Positions 1 through 12,869 of a stretch of 64,000 bases of DNA are shown here, one piece after another. Each line of letters opens with the position of its first letter. Position 1 is the first letter of the stretch. This DNA comes from Paratinospora sagittata (Eukaryota > Streptophyta > Magnoliopsida > Ranunculales > Menispermaceae). A model generated the notes under the pieces. It was not told the origin of the DNA. It saw only the letters and a program-made list of their open reading frames with translations, and made no database searches. The stretch covers positions 2,990,449 to 3,054,448 of the forward strand of contig CM069600.1 in NCBI GenBank assembly GCA_035771175.1, in the 5' to 3' direction. The position numbers and the translations under genes were made by a program.

Positions 1-1346
1 AATTAACAGAAGCAGTGAGGCAGTAAAAGACACTGGTTTACAACCGATTGAAACAATCCATGCCCATCTCAACCTTCCTTAAACTTGTTATTTGTATTTG
101 TTCCAAAATCAAACTATTCATCTACAGTCGAGTTAAGAAAAGGAAGAAGACGGAAAGATAGAATGGGCGGTGTGGTGTGGTATACCTTAAAGAAGGTTAG
201 TGTTGCAGCAACTGTTGGAGGGCTGCGACGGGAGGTGCACGCTGGCGAACTGGCGATGGCGGCAACAGCCGCTGCTACTCCGCCCCTTTTCTCTTCTATC
301 TCCTCTCTTAGGGCGCGAACGCGAAGTGCACGGTGTACGGTAGTTCTGTGTTTTTTCTGCCCCTTTTCTCTTCACTCTCCTCTCTCGCGAACGCGAACGC
401 TCTCCTCTTTCAGGGCGCAAACGGTGTATGGTAGTTCTGTGTTTTTTGGCGATACAGTTGCAGACGGACCTTGCGCACAGTAAAAGTTGAGAAGGTTGTC
501 CAGATTTCGCCGGTTTGGAGTTGCATTTGAGCTCTTCACCATGTCCCACGCACAGCGTAAGATCTTTTATTTTACTTTTTTAATAGCCATCAAAGCATTT
601 TACACGAACTGCGTTCACTGTAAATTTTGAAGAGTTGGACGCATATTTCACAGGAGTCGCGTAGGAGGAGAGCCAGGAAGGTTTAGGGTTGTTAATTTAA
701 AGTTTTTTTTTTGTTTAAAATTATTTAGACACCCTGTAGTTGTTAAATATTTTCAAATTCCTCCCTAGGTGTGCGACTAGGCGCTTTGTAACGCCGGCGT
801 CTTGAAATCACTGTTAAGATCTTATGATAAAAAAAAATTCACAAATTTTTTAGCGATTTAATAATTTTTAAAAATCAAAAATTCAAAATTTAAATGATGA
901 ATCTCACAAAACAAAAACAAAGAGCAAAACTACTGGTTTTTTTTTTGTTAAAAAGAAGACTATAACAACGAATTAAAATATTTTAAAAATGTTTAAAATA
1001 TAAAAATATTCAAAAAATAGTTGAAAAAAATATTAGGGTTAGGTTAGAAAGATTAAAAATGTGAAAAATAATGAGAAAAATGTTTTGAGAAACTCAAAGC
1101 TAAGAATAACCTTTTAAATTTTGTGATAAAAATAAGATGTGATAAAAAAAGAGCTTTTTTTATTTATCTAGTAAAACTTTATATATATATATATATATAT
1201 ATTTTTTATATAATTTTTTTTAAAATAATTTTTTTATCTCATTTTAACGAAAATCAGTAGAATTCCTACTATTTTCAAAAAATCACTTTTTCACACCGTT
1301 GCAAAAAGTCAGACAATCTTCAATCTTCAATATTTTTAAACTTTTT
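1..1346. other. Unassigned AT-rich flank with a short internal duplication
   Basis: No protein family is recognisable on either strand. Open frames at about 85-483 (+) and 187-549 (-) overlap each other and are low in complexity. A segment at about 331-356 is repeated at about 422-447, 91 bp downstream, with one mismatch in 26 bases, so the frames there include a recent duplication. An ATG at 541 is followed 13 bases later by a donor-like GTAAGA, but I found no convincing downstream exon. From about 800 to 1345 the DNA is very AT-rich, with an (AT)n run near 1181-1202. Confidence 0.4.
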
Positions 1347-1611
1347 GTCACGCTCGAGTTGTACCGCAGTGCCCCTACCCAGGGTGATGAGTACCTCAAT
1401 TTCTAGGGCGTACTCCAGATATTATGAAACCATAATATTATCTTATATCGGCCAGCCACGCCACACAAAGACATCGGTCACCGAGATCATTTGTCCCCAC
1501 TGTTCATCACGAACAGTGCAGAATCGAACTCGAGACCTTCCTTAAGGAGTCTGATTTCACATTCTGAGTAACCACTGAGTCATTGCACTGCGATGCAACT
1601 TGGAAGTGACA
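1347..1611 (-). mobile_element. Diverged copy of palindromic tRNA-like element
   Basis: Begins TGTCACGCTCGAGTTG and ends CAACTTGGAAGTGACA, so the ends are imperfect inverted repeats with TG...CA termini. The interior carries the minus-strand tRNA-like core seen in the copies at 56.9-57.7 and 59.0-59.9 kb: a box-B-like stretch (AGAATCGAACTCGAGACC) followed by a box-A-like stretch (GAGTAACCACTGAGTCA). The family segments 'CCCCTACCCAGGGTGATGAG' and 'GGCGTACTCCAG' are shared with the copy at 59.27-59.5 kb. It is older than the 56.9 kb copy. Immediately to the right lies AAAAAGGCC, also found beside the 59.2 and 59.5 kb copies. No target duplication is evident. Confidence 0.6.
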
Positions 1612-2581
1612 AAAAGGCCTTTTGACTTGATTGTTCTTAAAAAATAAAATAAAAAATTATAAATGTCATCAAAATCTAAATAATGATTGTTTTGCCCTAA
1701 TTTAACTATTTAAAGCCCAGTCAATCGACAAGCGTCGCGTGGGCTGGAGAACTAGAGCAGTTAAGAATACGTCTTTTCAAAATACGCATTTTCTAACATT
1801 TTTTTTTTTGAATCGAGTCTTTCAAAAAGACACCTATTGAAATCTTTATAACCAGCATGACCAGATAGAATAAACCTGATCGCTCTTTCGATCCATTTGA
1901 TCGAAGATTTGGTGACAATCTAGTAAATAACCAGATTTTGCGCACATGTTCATCAGAGCTTTAGAAACAAGCAAATTCGACTCACTGTATCCGGGTTTGA
2001 GGCTGTAGCCATAGAAGACCTTTCCTAAGTTGATTCTTGCAATTGCGGAACACGATTTGAGAAGAGTTGCAAAAGTTAGAGGATCTGGTTGAACAAATTT
2101 GCGTGTTTTGTTGAGAGAAGAAGAGATGACGAGCTTCTTCGTGATAGGAGCTTGTAGAGTAATTTTTGATCGTTTCGTTCTATTTTTTGAAATCTTCTTC
2201 TTGTTGGAGAAATTGTTCGTACAGGTTTTGTACAGTTTCTTCACTTCTTGTTATTGATATTGAAGATGTGGAGAAATAGTAAAAGAGAGGCTAAGTGCTT
2301 GGTGGGGAATTATTTTTTTTAAGGATAGCATCTTTAAGAAAGACGCCTTCTATTAAAAAAAAAAAATTTATTTGAGAAAACATCTTTTGAAAAATACTTT
2401 CTATATAAAAAAAATTTTATGCTTCTTAACTGCTCCAGCTCGTGAGCCTACGTAGCGTCTGTGTGTCGACTGATTAAGCTTTAAATAATCAAATTAGGAC
2501 AAAGCTCTTATTATTTAGATTTTAATAGTATTTACAATTTTTTTTTTATTTTTTAAGAAAAATCAAGTAACAAGCCGTTTT
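1612..2581. mobile_element. Inverted-repeat element carrying a captured PPR gene fragment
   Basis: About 190 bp at 1620-1810 reappears in inverted orientation at about 2340-2575. Shared blocks, read outside-in, include ACTTGATT, TTCTTAAAAAATAAA, AAAATCTAAATAAT, CCTAATTT, ATTTAAAGC, GTCGACA-like and GAGCAGTTAAGAA. Between the arms lies a minus-strand fragment of a pentatricopeptide-repeat gene. A host gene piece held between long imperfect terminal inverted repeats is the arrangement of Pack-MULE-type elements. I did not find a clear 9-bp target duplication, so the superfamily is inferred. Confidence 0.5.
1846..2244 (-). pseudogene. PPR protein fragment (truncated)
   Basis: The frame encodes a stretch with PPR-repeat spacing: PDPLTFATLLKSC, then a segment around LVSKALMNMCAKSGYL, then CHQIFDQMD. 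These match the turn residues of plant PLS-type PPR proteins ('...DxxTfxxlLkaC... l.naLi.MYaKcG.l..A..vFd.M'). Only about two repeats are present, whereas plant PPR proteins usually have ten or more. The first 48 or so residues are lysine-rich and not PPR-like. The frame ends just after the second repeat, so it cannot make a normal PPR protein. It sits between the inverted arms of the element at 1612-2581 and looks like captured exon sequence. Confidence 0.6.
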
Positions 2582-2768
2582 GTTTTTTATGTTTTCATCG
2601 GCAGCCTTTTTTGTTTTTTATGTTTTCTTGGGTCAAGGAAACACACCCGAGTTAAAATAAGTATGAATCGGTGATGAAACAGCCCTACAAGAACAAGCTA
2701 AGAAGGGAACAAAGCCGGCGTTGAAAATAAGAAGAGCGGTAGGCGTTTCTTCCGGCGTCTCGCTGAAA

Positions 2769-5700
2769 ATGGCGGAGGAGAAGATTTGCAGTCACTCAAA
2801 GCGACTGAGAAAAGAGGGGTGCGACCCGGTGCAGGACCCTTCATCATGGCTTCTCGGCAATATAATTGAAAAGAAACTTCCAACCCACACCTCATCTCTC
2901 CCTCGACCTTCCATTCTCGCTTTCCCCGTCGCTCGCCACCGATCCCACGGCCCTGTATGTAAGCTTTCCCAAACACTAATTTTTATTTTTATTTTTTCGG
3001 AATCGCATTTAGATTGCTTCCCTTTTAGCAGCTTACCCATTTTCTTTTACAGCACTGGGTTCCACTAAGCAGCGAAATGGATGTTGACGAGGACGGTGAA
3101 CATGATTTGGATGAAGAAGAACAAGATGCTTACGAGCCACACATCAAACATGTCGCAGCTTCTGTTCAACCCATCCAGAGAAAACCAAAGAAAAGCTTGG
3201 ATTTTAGCGGGTGGAGAGAGCTAGTTAATAAGCAACCGGAAGAAGAAGAACGTCAAAAGGAAAAGGCACTAGTCAATAATAGAAAACCTATTGTAAAAAA
3301 AAATTCAACAGTTGCTGAGGCTTTGGACTCTACAGTCGCTGCTGTTGGTATTAAACAGAATGATGATTTGGATTCCTTTTGTATTGAGAAAGAGTACGGT
3401 GAACACGAATCTAGTCATGGCAGTTTTAACGAACAACAAGTATTAGAAGAACAACAACTATCGGTGCTGCCCCTTGAGGCTCAAATTGATGCTGAAAACC
3501 GTGTGCTTTTAAACCAAATGTCTCCTGGCGAGATTGCAGAAGCACAGGTAGAGATAATGGAGAAATTGAAGCCCGAGTTATTGGAGATGCTAAGAAAACG
3601 GGGACAACAAAAGAAGTTTGAGAAGCAACCAACTTTATTATCATCTCAGAATGACTCCAACAAAGATGCAACAAAAAATGATGCACATTTAGAGGGAGAA
3701 GATGCTAGAAGAAGAATTCCACCACATATCTCTGCTACGACAACCGCAACTGCCAATGCCACACTTCGTTTGCAAGAAAGTAGTGGAGCAAAGAGTAAGA
3801 ATTTCTGGAATTCATGGACTGAGAGAGTTGAAGCAGTCAGGACATTAAGGTTTACATTGGACGGGAATGTTCTGCAAAATCATTCCACCAAAACATCCGG
3901 CACAGGTAATCTAATCATGTACCACTACATGGTTGAGCCTTGAGCCTCCAATAGTGCTCTTACTTGTTTCAATTTTTATTGAGTTTATTATTCTTTTTGA
4001 TATATATATATATAGAGTTGTTGAGAAAAATGAACGACAAATTGCTAGAAATGGATGTTGTAAGGAAGCTGTTGAGTTTTCATTGGGTATTGGTTTCTTA
4101 GAGATGAGGCCTTTGGTTCCTCAACTTCGTTCTTGTGGAATTGCTAAATTTTTTCTGTTTTCTGCTGTATGTTAGTAACCATATTTTTTTTCTCCATGAT
4201 ATGTTAATAACAATTTTCATGATTCGAAAATTCTTTGGTTAAAAGATGAGTTATTTCTTGTAATGGGGTTGGATAATGACTTATTTACTTTCCCCCTGTG
4301 CTGTAGGTAGTCTTCCAGAGTGCAGTCAACATAATACTGGCAATTGCAGTTGTCGTGACTACTTAAAGTCTGATGGGGATCCTGCTGCCACTGGGTACAC
4401 AATCAAAGAGGCTGTAGCACTCAGCAGAAGCATGGTTAGTTTACGTATGTTTTTGTGATTTTTGCGTGGGCAGGTGACGAATTTGTCGTTAGATAACTTG
4501 CTGTTTCTATAATCATGAATTTGAAATTATAATGCTATAAAATGTTTGATATTGAGATGACTTTTGAATTCATCACAAAAATCATTGTTCCAGAAATAAT
4601 AAATCTCCTTCTTTGAATGGTTGGAAATGTTAAAAATTGTGTCTCTACCACAAGAACTTCTTGTGCCAATCTCATTCTGAAAGTAATACATAAAATAGAG
4701 TTTGTCCCCTTCTCTTTTTATTTTGCTCCAAGATGTGGTACTCTTACGAATGTAGTCTTATTTCAATTTTCTAAATTGATTACATATTGGTGCAATCCAA
4801 ATTTGTTTCTGTTTCAAGAAACAAGCAAGGTGCTCCTAGAAATGGTACAACTGAAATTTTCATCAATTATAGAAACTTGTCTTTATAAAATAGAAATATG
4901 AGAACTATTTTTCACATAGAAATATATCCAAATGTAGCCCAAGTGGCCAGCCTCCATATTGCTAATAAATATATGAACCAATATTGGATAGAACTGCCAA
5001 TATAACTTGAAGCCCATGATACCAATAAAATTTCACAAATAGTGATGTAGTCTGTTGCACAAAAAAAGTTTTGAGTTGCTGTATTATCACCTAATGACCA
5101 TATTTTACCTAGTGAATTGGCATTTTTGTAATGGTCGCGCTGCATGAAAATTTTACTTTAAAATGAAATCAGTGTCTGGGAAGTTCTGTTTTTTTAATGA
5201 ATTTTGATATTTGACCGTCTAAATACTTCTGTAAAGCAACCATAAGTCTTGAAGAGGCTTGGTTTCAGAAGGTTTTTATATTTCAATTCACATGACCTCA
5301 ATGAAGATTTCAGGTTCCAGGACAACGAGGACTTGCATTGCAGCTTCTTGCATCTGTGCTTGATAAGGCTTTACATGAACTGCAACAAGTTCAGATTGGC
5401 TGTTCTATGAGGCATGCTAGTAATGGAAATGAGTTTGTTGATTGGATGGCTGTTTGGGCATATGCTCTTGGACCAGAACCTGAACTTGCTTTATCAATAA
5501 GGTAAGTTCAACTATTTTCTCGCTGGTTATAGTTCAGCACTGATGCCTGAATTATCATTTACTTTTGAAACAAACTTCTGGGTAGGTATCCCACACTTGA
5601 ACCGATTCTTTCTTGTTTAAGAATCTTTTTCTAGATGCTCTGAAACAACTAGGAAATTCTCTAGAAGAAATAATAGGTTTATTGATATGTCTTATATCTC

Positions 5701-8700
5701 ATATATGACAAAAAGAAGGTAACTGGGAATGCATTCCATAATCACTTGTTGGGAGAGTAGAGATTGCTTCATTTGAGATTTTGATTCTCTTGAGGATGCT
5801 TTTATATCATGTACTTTCTCAAAACTTGAGCTTTGGTTATCAACAAATGCATAATGGTGCATGTGAATGAGCTGTTGAAAATTGTTGCGACATGCAAATG
5901 CCCACAGAGCTTGGTGACATTATCAAAATTGTGAACCATGCATTATATTTGGTTAGAGTAACACTGTTGTGGTTCATCTTCTTATATACATGAAAAAAAC
6001 TGGTGTGGTGTATTTGTAAGTCAATTCAGAAGATTGCACCTAATAGCTGATAATATGATGTGAAAACTTTAGGTATTTTAGCTCAGTTATTCATCAGGAG
6101 GGAGAAATAAGAGATGTAGAAAAAAAGGGCAGCCCAGTGCACGTATGTAAACTGGAGAAGGGTCGGACGACAATTGGGTCTATTATACGCAGTCTTACCT
6201 TCCTTGCTTCGCAAGAGACTGTTTTCACAATTCAAACCCATGACCACATGGTCACATGGCAACAACTCCTACTGTTGCACCAAGCCATGTTAAACATAAA
6301 ATTAAAGTAGTTTAAGTGGAGGACACCACCTCTAAGCTTCTGGAGATGACAATGTTGGCTAAATATATAGAAGAATGAAATGCTGGATTCATGTTGCTGA
6401 CCCTCATTTGGATTATTTTGATAAACCTTATGATTGCATCAATAATGATTGGTTTATTAATCATCAGCCTATTGGAACCTTGCTTAGTCAGAAGTTTCTT
6501 TACTATGATCCATATCTATTCCTTTTTATCTCTTATAGTTTACTTCCTCTGTGTTTATATACTTTTAGTTAATTCTGTAAGATTTCTTGCAGGATGGCTT
6601 TGGACAGTAACCATAACTCTGTGGTCATGGCTAGTGTAAAAGTTATTCACTCTATACTGAGCTGTGACATGAATGAGAGCTTTTCTGATATTTCTGAGGT
6701 AGATTTAAGTAACGGGCACATACTTTCATTGAATGATGTTAAGTTGGTATCTTTTGCCATGGTCATTTTTCTTTTTCATTTTCCCTGTCAAATCTCTCTA
6801 CATTCAGATCAAAGGATCAATACTAACTGTAATTGCATTTCATTCATGTATTGCTTTATTGGCAGAAATTGGCAACTAGTAAGAATAACCTCTACACTGC
6901 TCCAATATTTCGAAGTAGACCAGAGATTGATTTTGGTTTTCTTCATGGTGGATTTTGGAAATATAGTACAAAATCTTCCAATATTCTTCCTTCTGGTGAG
7001 GCAATGGTGGATCCTGAAAATGAAGAGAAACATACTATTCGTGATGATCTTATTGTTTCTGGACAAGATTTTGCTGCTGGGCTGGTTAGGATGGAAATCC
7101 TTCCAACAATACAGTATCTTTTGGAAGTAAGCAGACAAGAGCTGAACTGTATACGGCCTCTCCTCAACTCATCATTAGCTTTTTGTTGTTTATCTTATAT
7201 ATATATATAAGAAACGAACTGATTGTATTAAGAACATGGAGTCCTCAATGTACAAATAACCTAATAAAGTCCAATCCATCAAACAGGTTAACACCGCCCA
7301 AACATTTGTCTAAGGACATACAAATGGAGGTTTTGTACTTAACTGAGTCCTACAATGCAGAATCCTTAAAAAAACATCCCCAAAAATTTTATTATTCCTC
7401 TCTACCACAAATTCCAACATAAAGCCAAAACAGCCACGTTCCATATTTTTCCTAGTTTCGAGATTTGTACCCCTAACATTACTCATAATGAGAGCAATGG
7501 ATTGGAACATCTTCTAGGAATAGCAAGAGAGCTCCAACTCCTTGAGCTGCGAATGCCATGTCTTAACTAAAAAGAACAATGTAGAATAAGATGATCAATA
7601 AATTCTGAATCCTCGTCAAAAAGAATGCACCAACTTGGAGACAAAAAAAAAAGGATCAACTTCTCTAGAATCAGTACAGACCCTAAAACCTGAACCTTAG
7701 AAGTTGGAAGGAGCATGAGCTTTCCAAATGAAGGAAAATAAGGGGAACCGGGCTAGGTTTGATGATCTAACAGCATGAGAGAAGAAAGATTTGCAGGAGT
7801 AGATCCCCCGAGGGATTGACTGTCCATCCTCTTCTGTTTGCTGACCTTTGACCCTTCTCACCCTCTAGCCTGGTAAGGAGGATGCCCAGGTCTTGGTATT
7901 TCTAAATGCTGAGATTTCTTGAACCCTCTTACCTTTTTGGAATTAAATTGATAGAGAATTCAATCTACACCTTGGGATTTACATCCTTATGAATACCTTT
8001 GTTATCTCAGTTGAAATGTATCTTGAAAGTACTGTATCTAACTAGTACACATGTAAAGCCTCAATACAGGTAAACATTTAATTTTTAAGATCTCCAGAAT
8101 TAAATGAGTGCTTTATATTTAGCTTTTAGTAATCATGAACAGTGATATTCTGAAACATCAAATTAGAGTATAGTCTGCCATTATAAATATTGCGAAAAGG
8201 TCTGAAGCTTTAATATATAATTAACATTTTTGTGTGTGTGGTTTTTGCTGTTATGATTGTAACTTTGGAGTTAAAGAAGGGATTGACTAAGAATTTGATC
8301 AGTTGTCAAAGTAAAATTGGGAAATTTCGTGGCAATTTGATAAATCTAAATGTTAAAGAGATCTTTATTTCCCATTGTGGCTGGACATTGATGGAAGTCT
8401 TGGGATTAAGAGTAGTAGAACTGATGATTGTCTTGTCAAAGAGGTCTGGTATACAAATGATGCTGCATGTTGTGGAGATTTTTATTACTTAAGTGGCTTG
8501 AGACTCATCAGTCCTCCAAGAATTATATTTTTGTTCAAATGCTTTCCTGTTTCTTTTTATGGCTTCAGACAGACCTTACTGCTGCTTTGGAAGATTGCCT
8601 CATTTCTATACTTATTGGATTGGCACAACATTCCCCAACATGTGCTGGTGCAATCATCAAAAGGCCAAGGCTTGTTCAAGCAGTTGTTGACAGGTTCACC

Positions 8701-11700
8701 ACTAAAGATACATTGGAAGTCCGTCCATCGAAGATAAAATCTGTGATGCTTTTGAAGGTACTCTAGGAATTGTCACATATGTAAGATGGTAGTCCTATAT
8801 AGATGCTCCTACATTCCACTAGTTGGCTCTTTTCTCATTAAAGATTAGATAATCAAAATGGCTTTTCATCTTTGGAAACAGGTGTTGGCTGAATCGGACC
8901 GAAAGTTTTGCACTGATTTTCTGGTGAAGGGAACATTCCAGACTGTGACGCGACATTTATGTTGGTATCCATTGTCGCTTGATTACTGGATAAAATCTGG
9001 AAGGGAATACTGTAAACTCATGTCTGCCTTAATGATTGAACAACTAAGGTTATGGAAAGTTTGTGTTGAGTATGGTTATTGCATATCTTACTTCACTGAT
9101 TTTTTTCCTACCCTGTGCTTGTGGTTGAGTCCTCCTACCTTTGATAAACTCATTGAAAACAACCTCCTTGGTGAATTTACTTCCATCTCAAGGGAGGCAT
9201 ACCATGTTTTGGAGGCTTTGGTTCGAAGACTGCCAAATATTTGTTCAGAAGTGGAGCTAAAAGAGCAAAATATGGACTTTGGTGGTTATGATGTGGAAAT
9301 GTGGTGTTGGAGCCATGTAAGTCCAATAATTGAGTTGTCTTTGAAGTGGATGTATTCGACGAATGATCATCTATCTGATATTTTTGACTGGCACAGAAGT
9401 GCTAATGCTAAATTTGTGCATCGAGATTTCCTGGCGAGCTCTTTGTTGTGGGTGCTTTCTGCTATTATGCACATGCTTTCAAGTATACTAAAAAAAATTG
9501 TTCAAGATGATGGCAATAGTTTGCTTGGGATTGGGGGTTTTGCCCGTTTGTCATCTGAGTATGTCTTTAAGATTGGACTTGCAGTTGTGAGGAGCAAGTT
9601 TCTCAACTTTTCAGGTAAAGATGATGAGCTCGCGTCTCAAGGAGAGTGTTTTATTAATGAATTATGTCAGTTGAGACTTCACGGTAATTATGAAGTGTCT
9701 CTATCTTCAGTTTGTTGCCTCCATTGGTTTGTGCAGCTTTTAATTGTTCTTGACAAATCCATCCAGATTGCTAAGAGAGAAAATTGTAGTCTAGCTGACA
9801 TAGATAGTTTTTCAAGAGAGGGCAGAATACTAGAGGATGGGATAATTACACGGTCTCAGTATGAATTGAGAAGTGTCCTAATTACCTTCATGACATTAGT
9901 TTGCACAAGGTGGCATAGAATGCAGGCCATTGAAACATTTGGTAGGGGAGGTCCTTCTCCTGGAGTTGGACTGGGCTGGGGCGCCTCTGGTGGTGGGTTT
10001 TGGTCCAGGTTTGTTTTATTGCAGCAGACAGAAGCTTGGTCACTCATGGGCTTGCTTGAAATATTTCAGGTAGTGCTTGATAAAGATGGCCTAGTGGTTG
10101 AAGATACGAGCTTTGCCTTGCAAAGAATTAACTCTGCCCTAAAAGTGTGTTTATTAGTAACACCAAGGGATACAATTATCATGGAGAAGGCATTGAATTT
10201 CTTGCTCCAAATTCCTGTTCTGAAGTATCTTGATCTTTGCATCAGTCGTCTTCTACTTGATAGGAAGATTAAACCATTTGGATGGCAATATGAAGAAGAT
10301 GAATTGCAATGTTTCAGTAAGAACTTAAACTCTCACTTTAGGAAAAGATGGTTGTCATTGAAGAAGTCTAAAGTGGTTGATAGCAATTCTAATTTTGATC
10401 CAAAAAAGAAAGTTGGCAATTCTCTGGGGACTATTTATGAGGACCTAGACACTGTAGATGCAATTTCATGTGAACGTCAGTGCACCTCTTTGATGATAGA
10501 GTGGTCTCACCAGAGACTTCCTCTTCCTGGGCATTGGTTTCTCAGTCCAATCTCAACCATTGATAACAACAATATTGCTCTTTCTGATGAAGTTCTCGAG
10601 GCAGCCAAAAGTGGCATTTTCCTTCTTTTAGGTCTTGAAGCAGTATCCTCTTTATCATGCACTGAGGGCCAATATGCACCAGTCAGTGCCGTACCATTGG
10701 TGTGGAAGTTGCATTCTTTATCAGTGGCCTTGCTTTCTGGAATGGAATTGCTTCAAGAGGACAAAAGCAGGGATATATATAAAACTTTACAGGAGCTCTA
10801 TGGACAGATTCTTGATGAGTCTAGGTGTGTCAGGAGCCCGAAATCTTGTTTGAACAACAGTGAGGGCTTGTTGGCTGAAGGTGGAAAGGAACATGGTGTG
10901 GAGTTTCTGAAATTTCAATCTGACATCCACGAGACTTATTCCACATTTGTTGAGTTTCTTGTTGAGCAATTTGGTGCCGTATCTTATGGTGATGTGATTT
11001 ATAGCAGGCAAGTCGCGATATATCTACACAGTTCTGTTGAAGTGTCTGTTCGACTAGCTGCCTGGAATGCACTTGCTAATACTCATTTACTTGAACTCTT
11101 GCCCCCACTAGAAAAATGCTTTGCCGCTCCTGAAGGATACTTAGCTATTGAGGTACATTGAACTTGCATATCTATCTTTTCAATCTGCTAGTTAGTTGCC
11201 ATTCAAAGTCTAATACCAATGCCCAATGCTGCTTATCCCAAAACCAGAATTTTAGAAACTCACTCAGTAGAAGCTTTAGCTTTGATGGCTGTTTATCTAG
11301 TTGATGCTTACTACAGATGCTAAAAAATTGAATGTCATTTACCAAACTGGAAGATAAAAACATTGAAAAGCTTGATGTTTCTAAATTCTTAAGGAGTTGA
11401 CAACATGACTTGATCAATTGGATTATTGAATTGGACTCTTTAAGTTTTTACCGATCCTCATGCATCTCTCTTTCTCTCCAAATTTTTGCCAACTCTGTGT
11501 ACATAGGAAACATAGACACTGTCAATGATTTGATATATTCACTGTTTCACGGGTGTGATTTATTTTTTTCCTTGTTAATTTTAAATGAAGAGCAAAGATT
11601 AATATGCAAGAATGTGGATTGGCTTTGCAGGATAATGAAGCGATTTTGGAGGCCTACGTGAAGTCCTGGATTTCTGGGGGCCTTGACAAAGCTGCTTGTC

Positions 11701-12557
11701 AAGGATCTTTGGCGTTCACATTGGCATTGCATCACCTGTCATCTCTCATCTTTTACAATAATGCTGATGACAAGTTATTGCTGCGAAATAAATTGGTCAA
11801 GTCTCTTCTGCGTGACTACTCACAGAAGCCACATCATGAGGTACACACTTTTGGATGGGAAGTGTTGCGTTGCATGAATCTCGTAAAATAACTCAAATAT
11901 AATTAGTACTAACTTGAAATTTATTGTAGCACAACCTATTCCATTGACCGCTATCATGATAACTGTGTAATCGATCCATAGTCTGAAGCAACATATTAAA
12001 TATTAGTTTAGAATCTGTAAAATGATATGTTGACACTTGTAGATCTGTTTCAATGTATGTTGATTCACATTTTAATCATATTAAATATTAGTTTATATTT
12101 TAATATAATGTTGACTGAAATATTGTGCAAATTTGTGGATGTTGATTTTATTGATGCAAACATATTTCAAACAAGAAGTAATAGCCTAAAGCAAAGGAAA
12201 GAACAATTTAAGAGGTTTTTCTTTTTGTATACGTAAATTTACTCACGTCAGTCTCTATTTCTTCTGCTTTCTTTTTCTTGTTAAATTGTTAATATTTATG
12301 TAGTTTGAACTAACTAAATCTTCATTTTTGAAATTGAACTACAGGAAATGATGATGGAATTCATATGGTATAATAAGAAAATCACATGTCAAGGACCTGG
12401 AAGAAATGATGTTTCTTTGGTGACAATAGGTGAAATACAAAGAAGGTTCAGATTGATAGAAGAAGCATGTGAACAAAATTCCACTCTTTTGGTTGAAGCA
12501 GAGAAGCTGAAATTATCTGCCAGTAAAAAGTACCCTCTTACACTTCCCCAGATTTAA
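2769..12557 (+). CDS. IYO: MINIYO / RPAP1-like RNA polymerase II-associated protein, 10 exons
   Basis: Predicted exons: 2769-2954, 3053-3905, 4307-4434, 5314-5501, 6593-6698, 6866-7126, 8569-8757, 8882-11152, 11631-11840, 12345-12557. All junctions are GT-AG and the phases join in frame to 4605 bases, or 1534 residues, near the length of plant MINIYO proteins. Exon 1 ends in PVARHRSHGP and exon 2 continues HWVPL, a family hallmark. The RPAP1 N-terminal domain is at residues ~201-250 (IDAENRVLLNQMSPGEI). The RPAP1 C-domain motif LRFTLDGNV is near residue 320. GYTIKEAVALSRS spans the end of exon 3, followed by PGQRGLALQLL in exon 4. Exon 8 is one 2.27 kb helical-repeat exon. The family moves with Pol II into the nucleus and promotes elongation as cells differentiate. 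I chose the ATG at 2769; there is no in-frame ATG upstream within this exon. No stop or frameshift was seen, so the gene looks intact. Confidence 0.9.
6118..6291 (-). mobile_element. Au-type SINE in MINIYO intron 4
   Basis: The plus strand reads GGGCAGCCCAGTGCACG at the left, GCAGTCTTACCTTCCTTGC and GCAAGAGACTGTTTTCACA in the middle, and ACATGGCAACAACTCC then TTGCACCAAGCC at the right. This is the reverse complement of the widespread tRNA-derived Au SINE of angiosperms, including its box-B-like region around the CCCATGACCACATGGTCAC segment. It lies antisense within the intron 5502-6592 and does not touch splice sites. Confidence 0.75.
7230..7745 (-). mobile_element. L1 LINE relic in MINIYO intron 6
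   Basis: On the minus strand the segment contains VVERNNKIFGDV, resembling the 'ERNxRIF' motif that follows the zf-RVT domain near the 3' end of plant L1 ORF2. The frame is interrupted by stops. It lies in the long intron 7127-8568. The rest of that intron (7746-8568) holds no recognisable element except a weak glycosyltransferase-like string discussed among rejected items. Confidence 0.45.
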
Positions 12558-12869
12558 TATATCTCAATTTTGCGTAAGTTCTACTTTATGAACCCAAATT
12601 CTGTGGAATTGGAATTTATGGTTTCATGGCATATGTTTTCAGTTTGGGGTTTAAGCATGAGACATCCATAGTATTTATGTTGCAACAGAGTTCTAGTGTG
12701 TTTGGCGAGTCAATTGCTCACATTTTTTTTACCTGCTCTTTTTCTCTAAGGAGATCTGGGACAGTTGGAGTTGTTATTTCCTAGTGACTTCACATCTAAA
12801 GGACCTTTATAGGAAGGTAATATTTTCAGAATCTTGGATCAGGTTGCTCATTTGAAAAAAACATTAGGA

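Noticed and set aside
85..549. Overlapping ORFs on both strands (132 and 120 residues)
   Set aside because: Low-complexity, Arg/Ser-rich, mutually overlapping, include a duplicated segment and match no family I know.
6375..6639. Overlapping frames in MINIYO intron 4 rich in I/L/F/Y
   Set aside because: Composition of AT-rich intron; ends in the exon 5 acceptor region and is not conserved sequence.
8232..8492. IFISHCGW string resembling the glycosyltransferase PSPG box
   Set aside because: Only HCGW and a few spaced residues agree; the rest of the 44-residue box does not, and it lies deep in a MINIYO intron.
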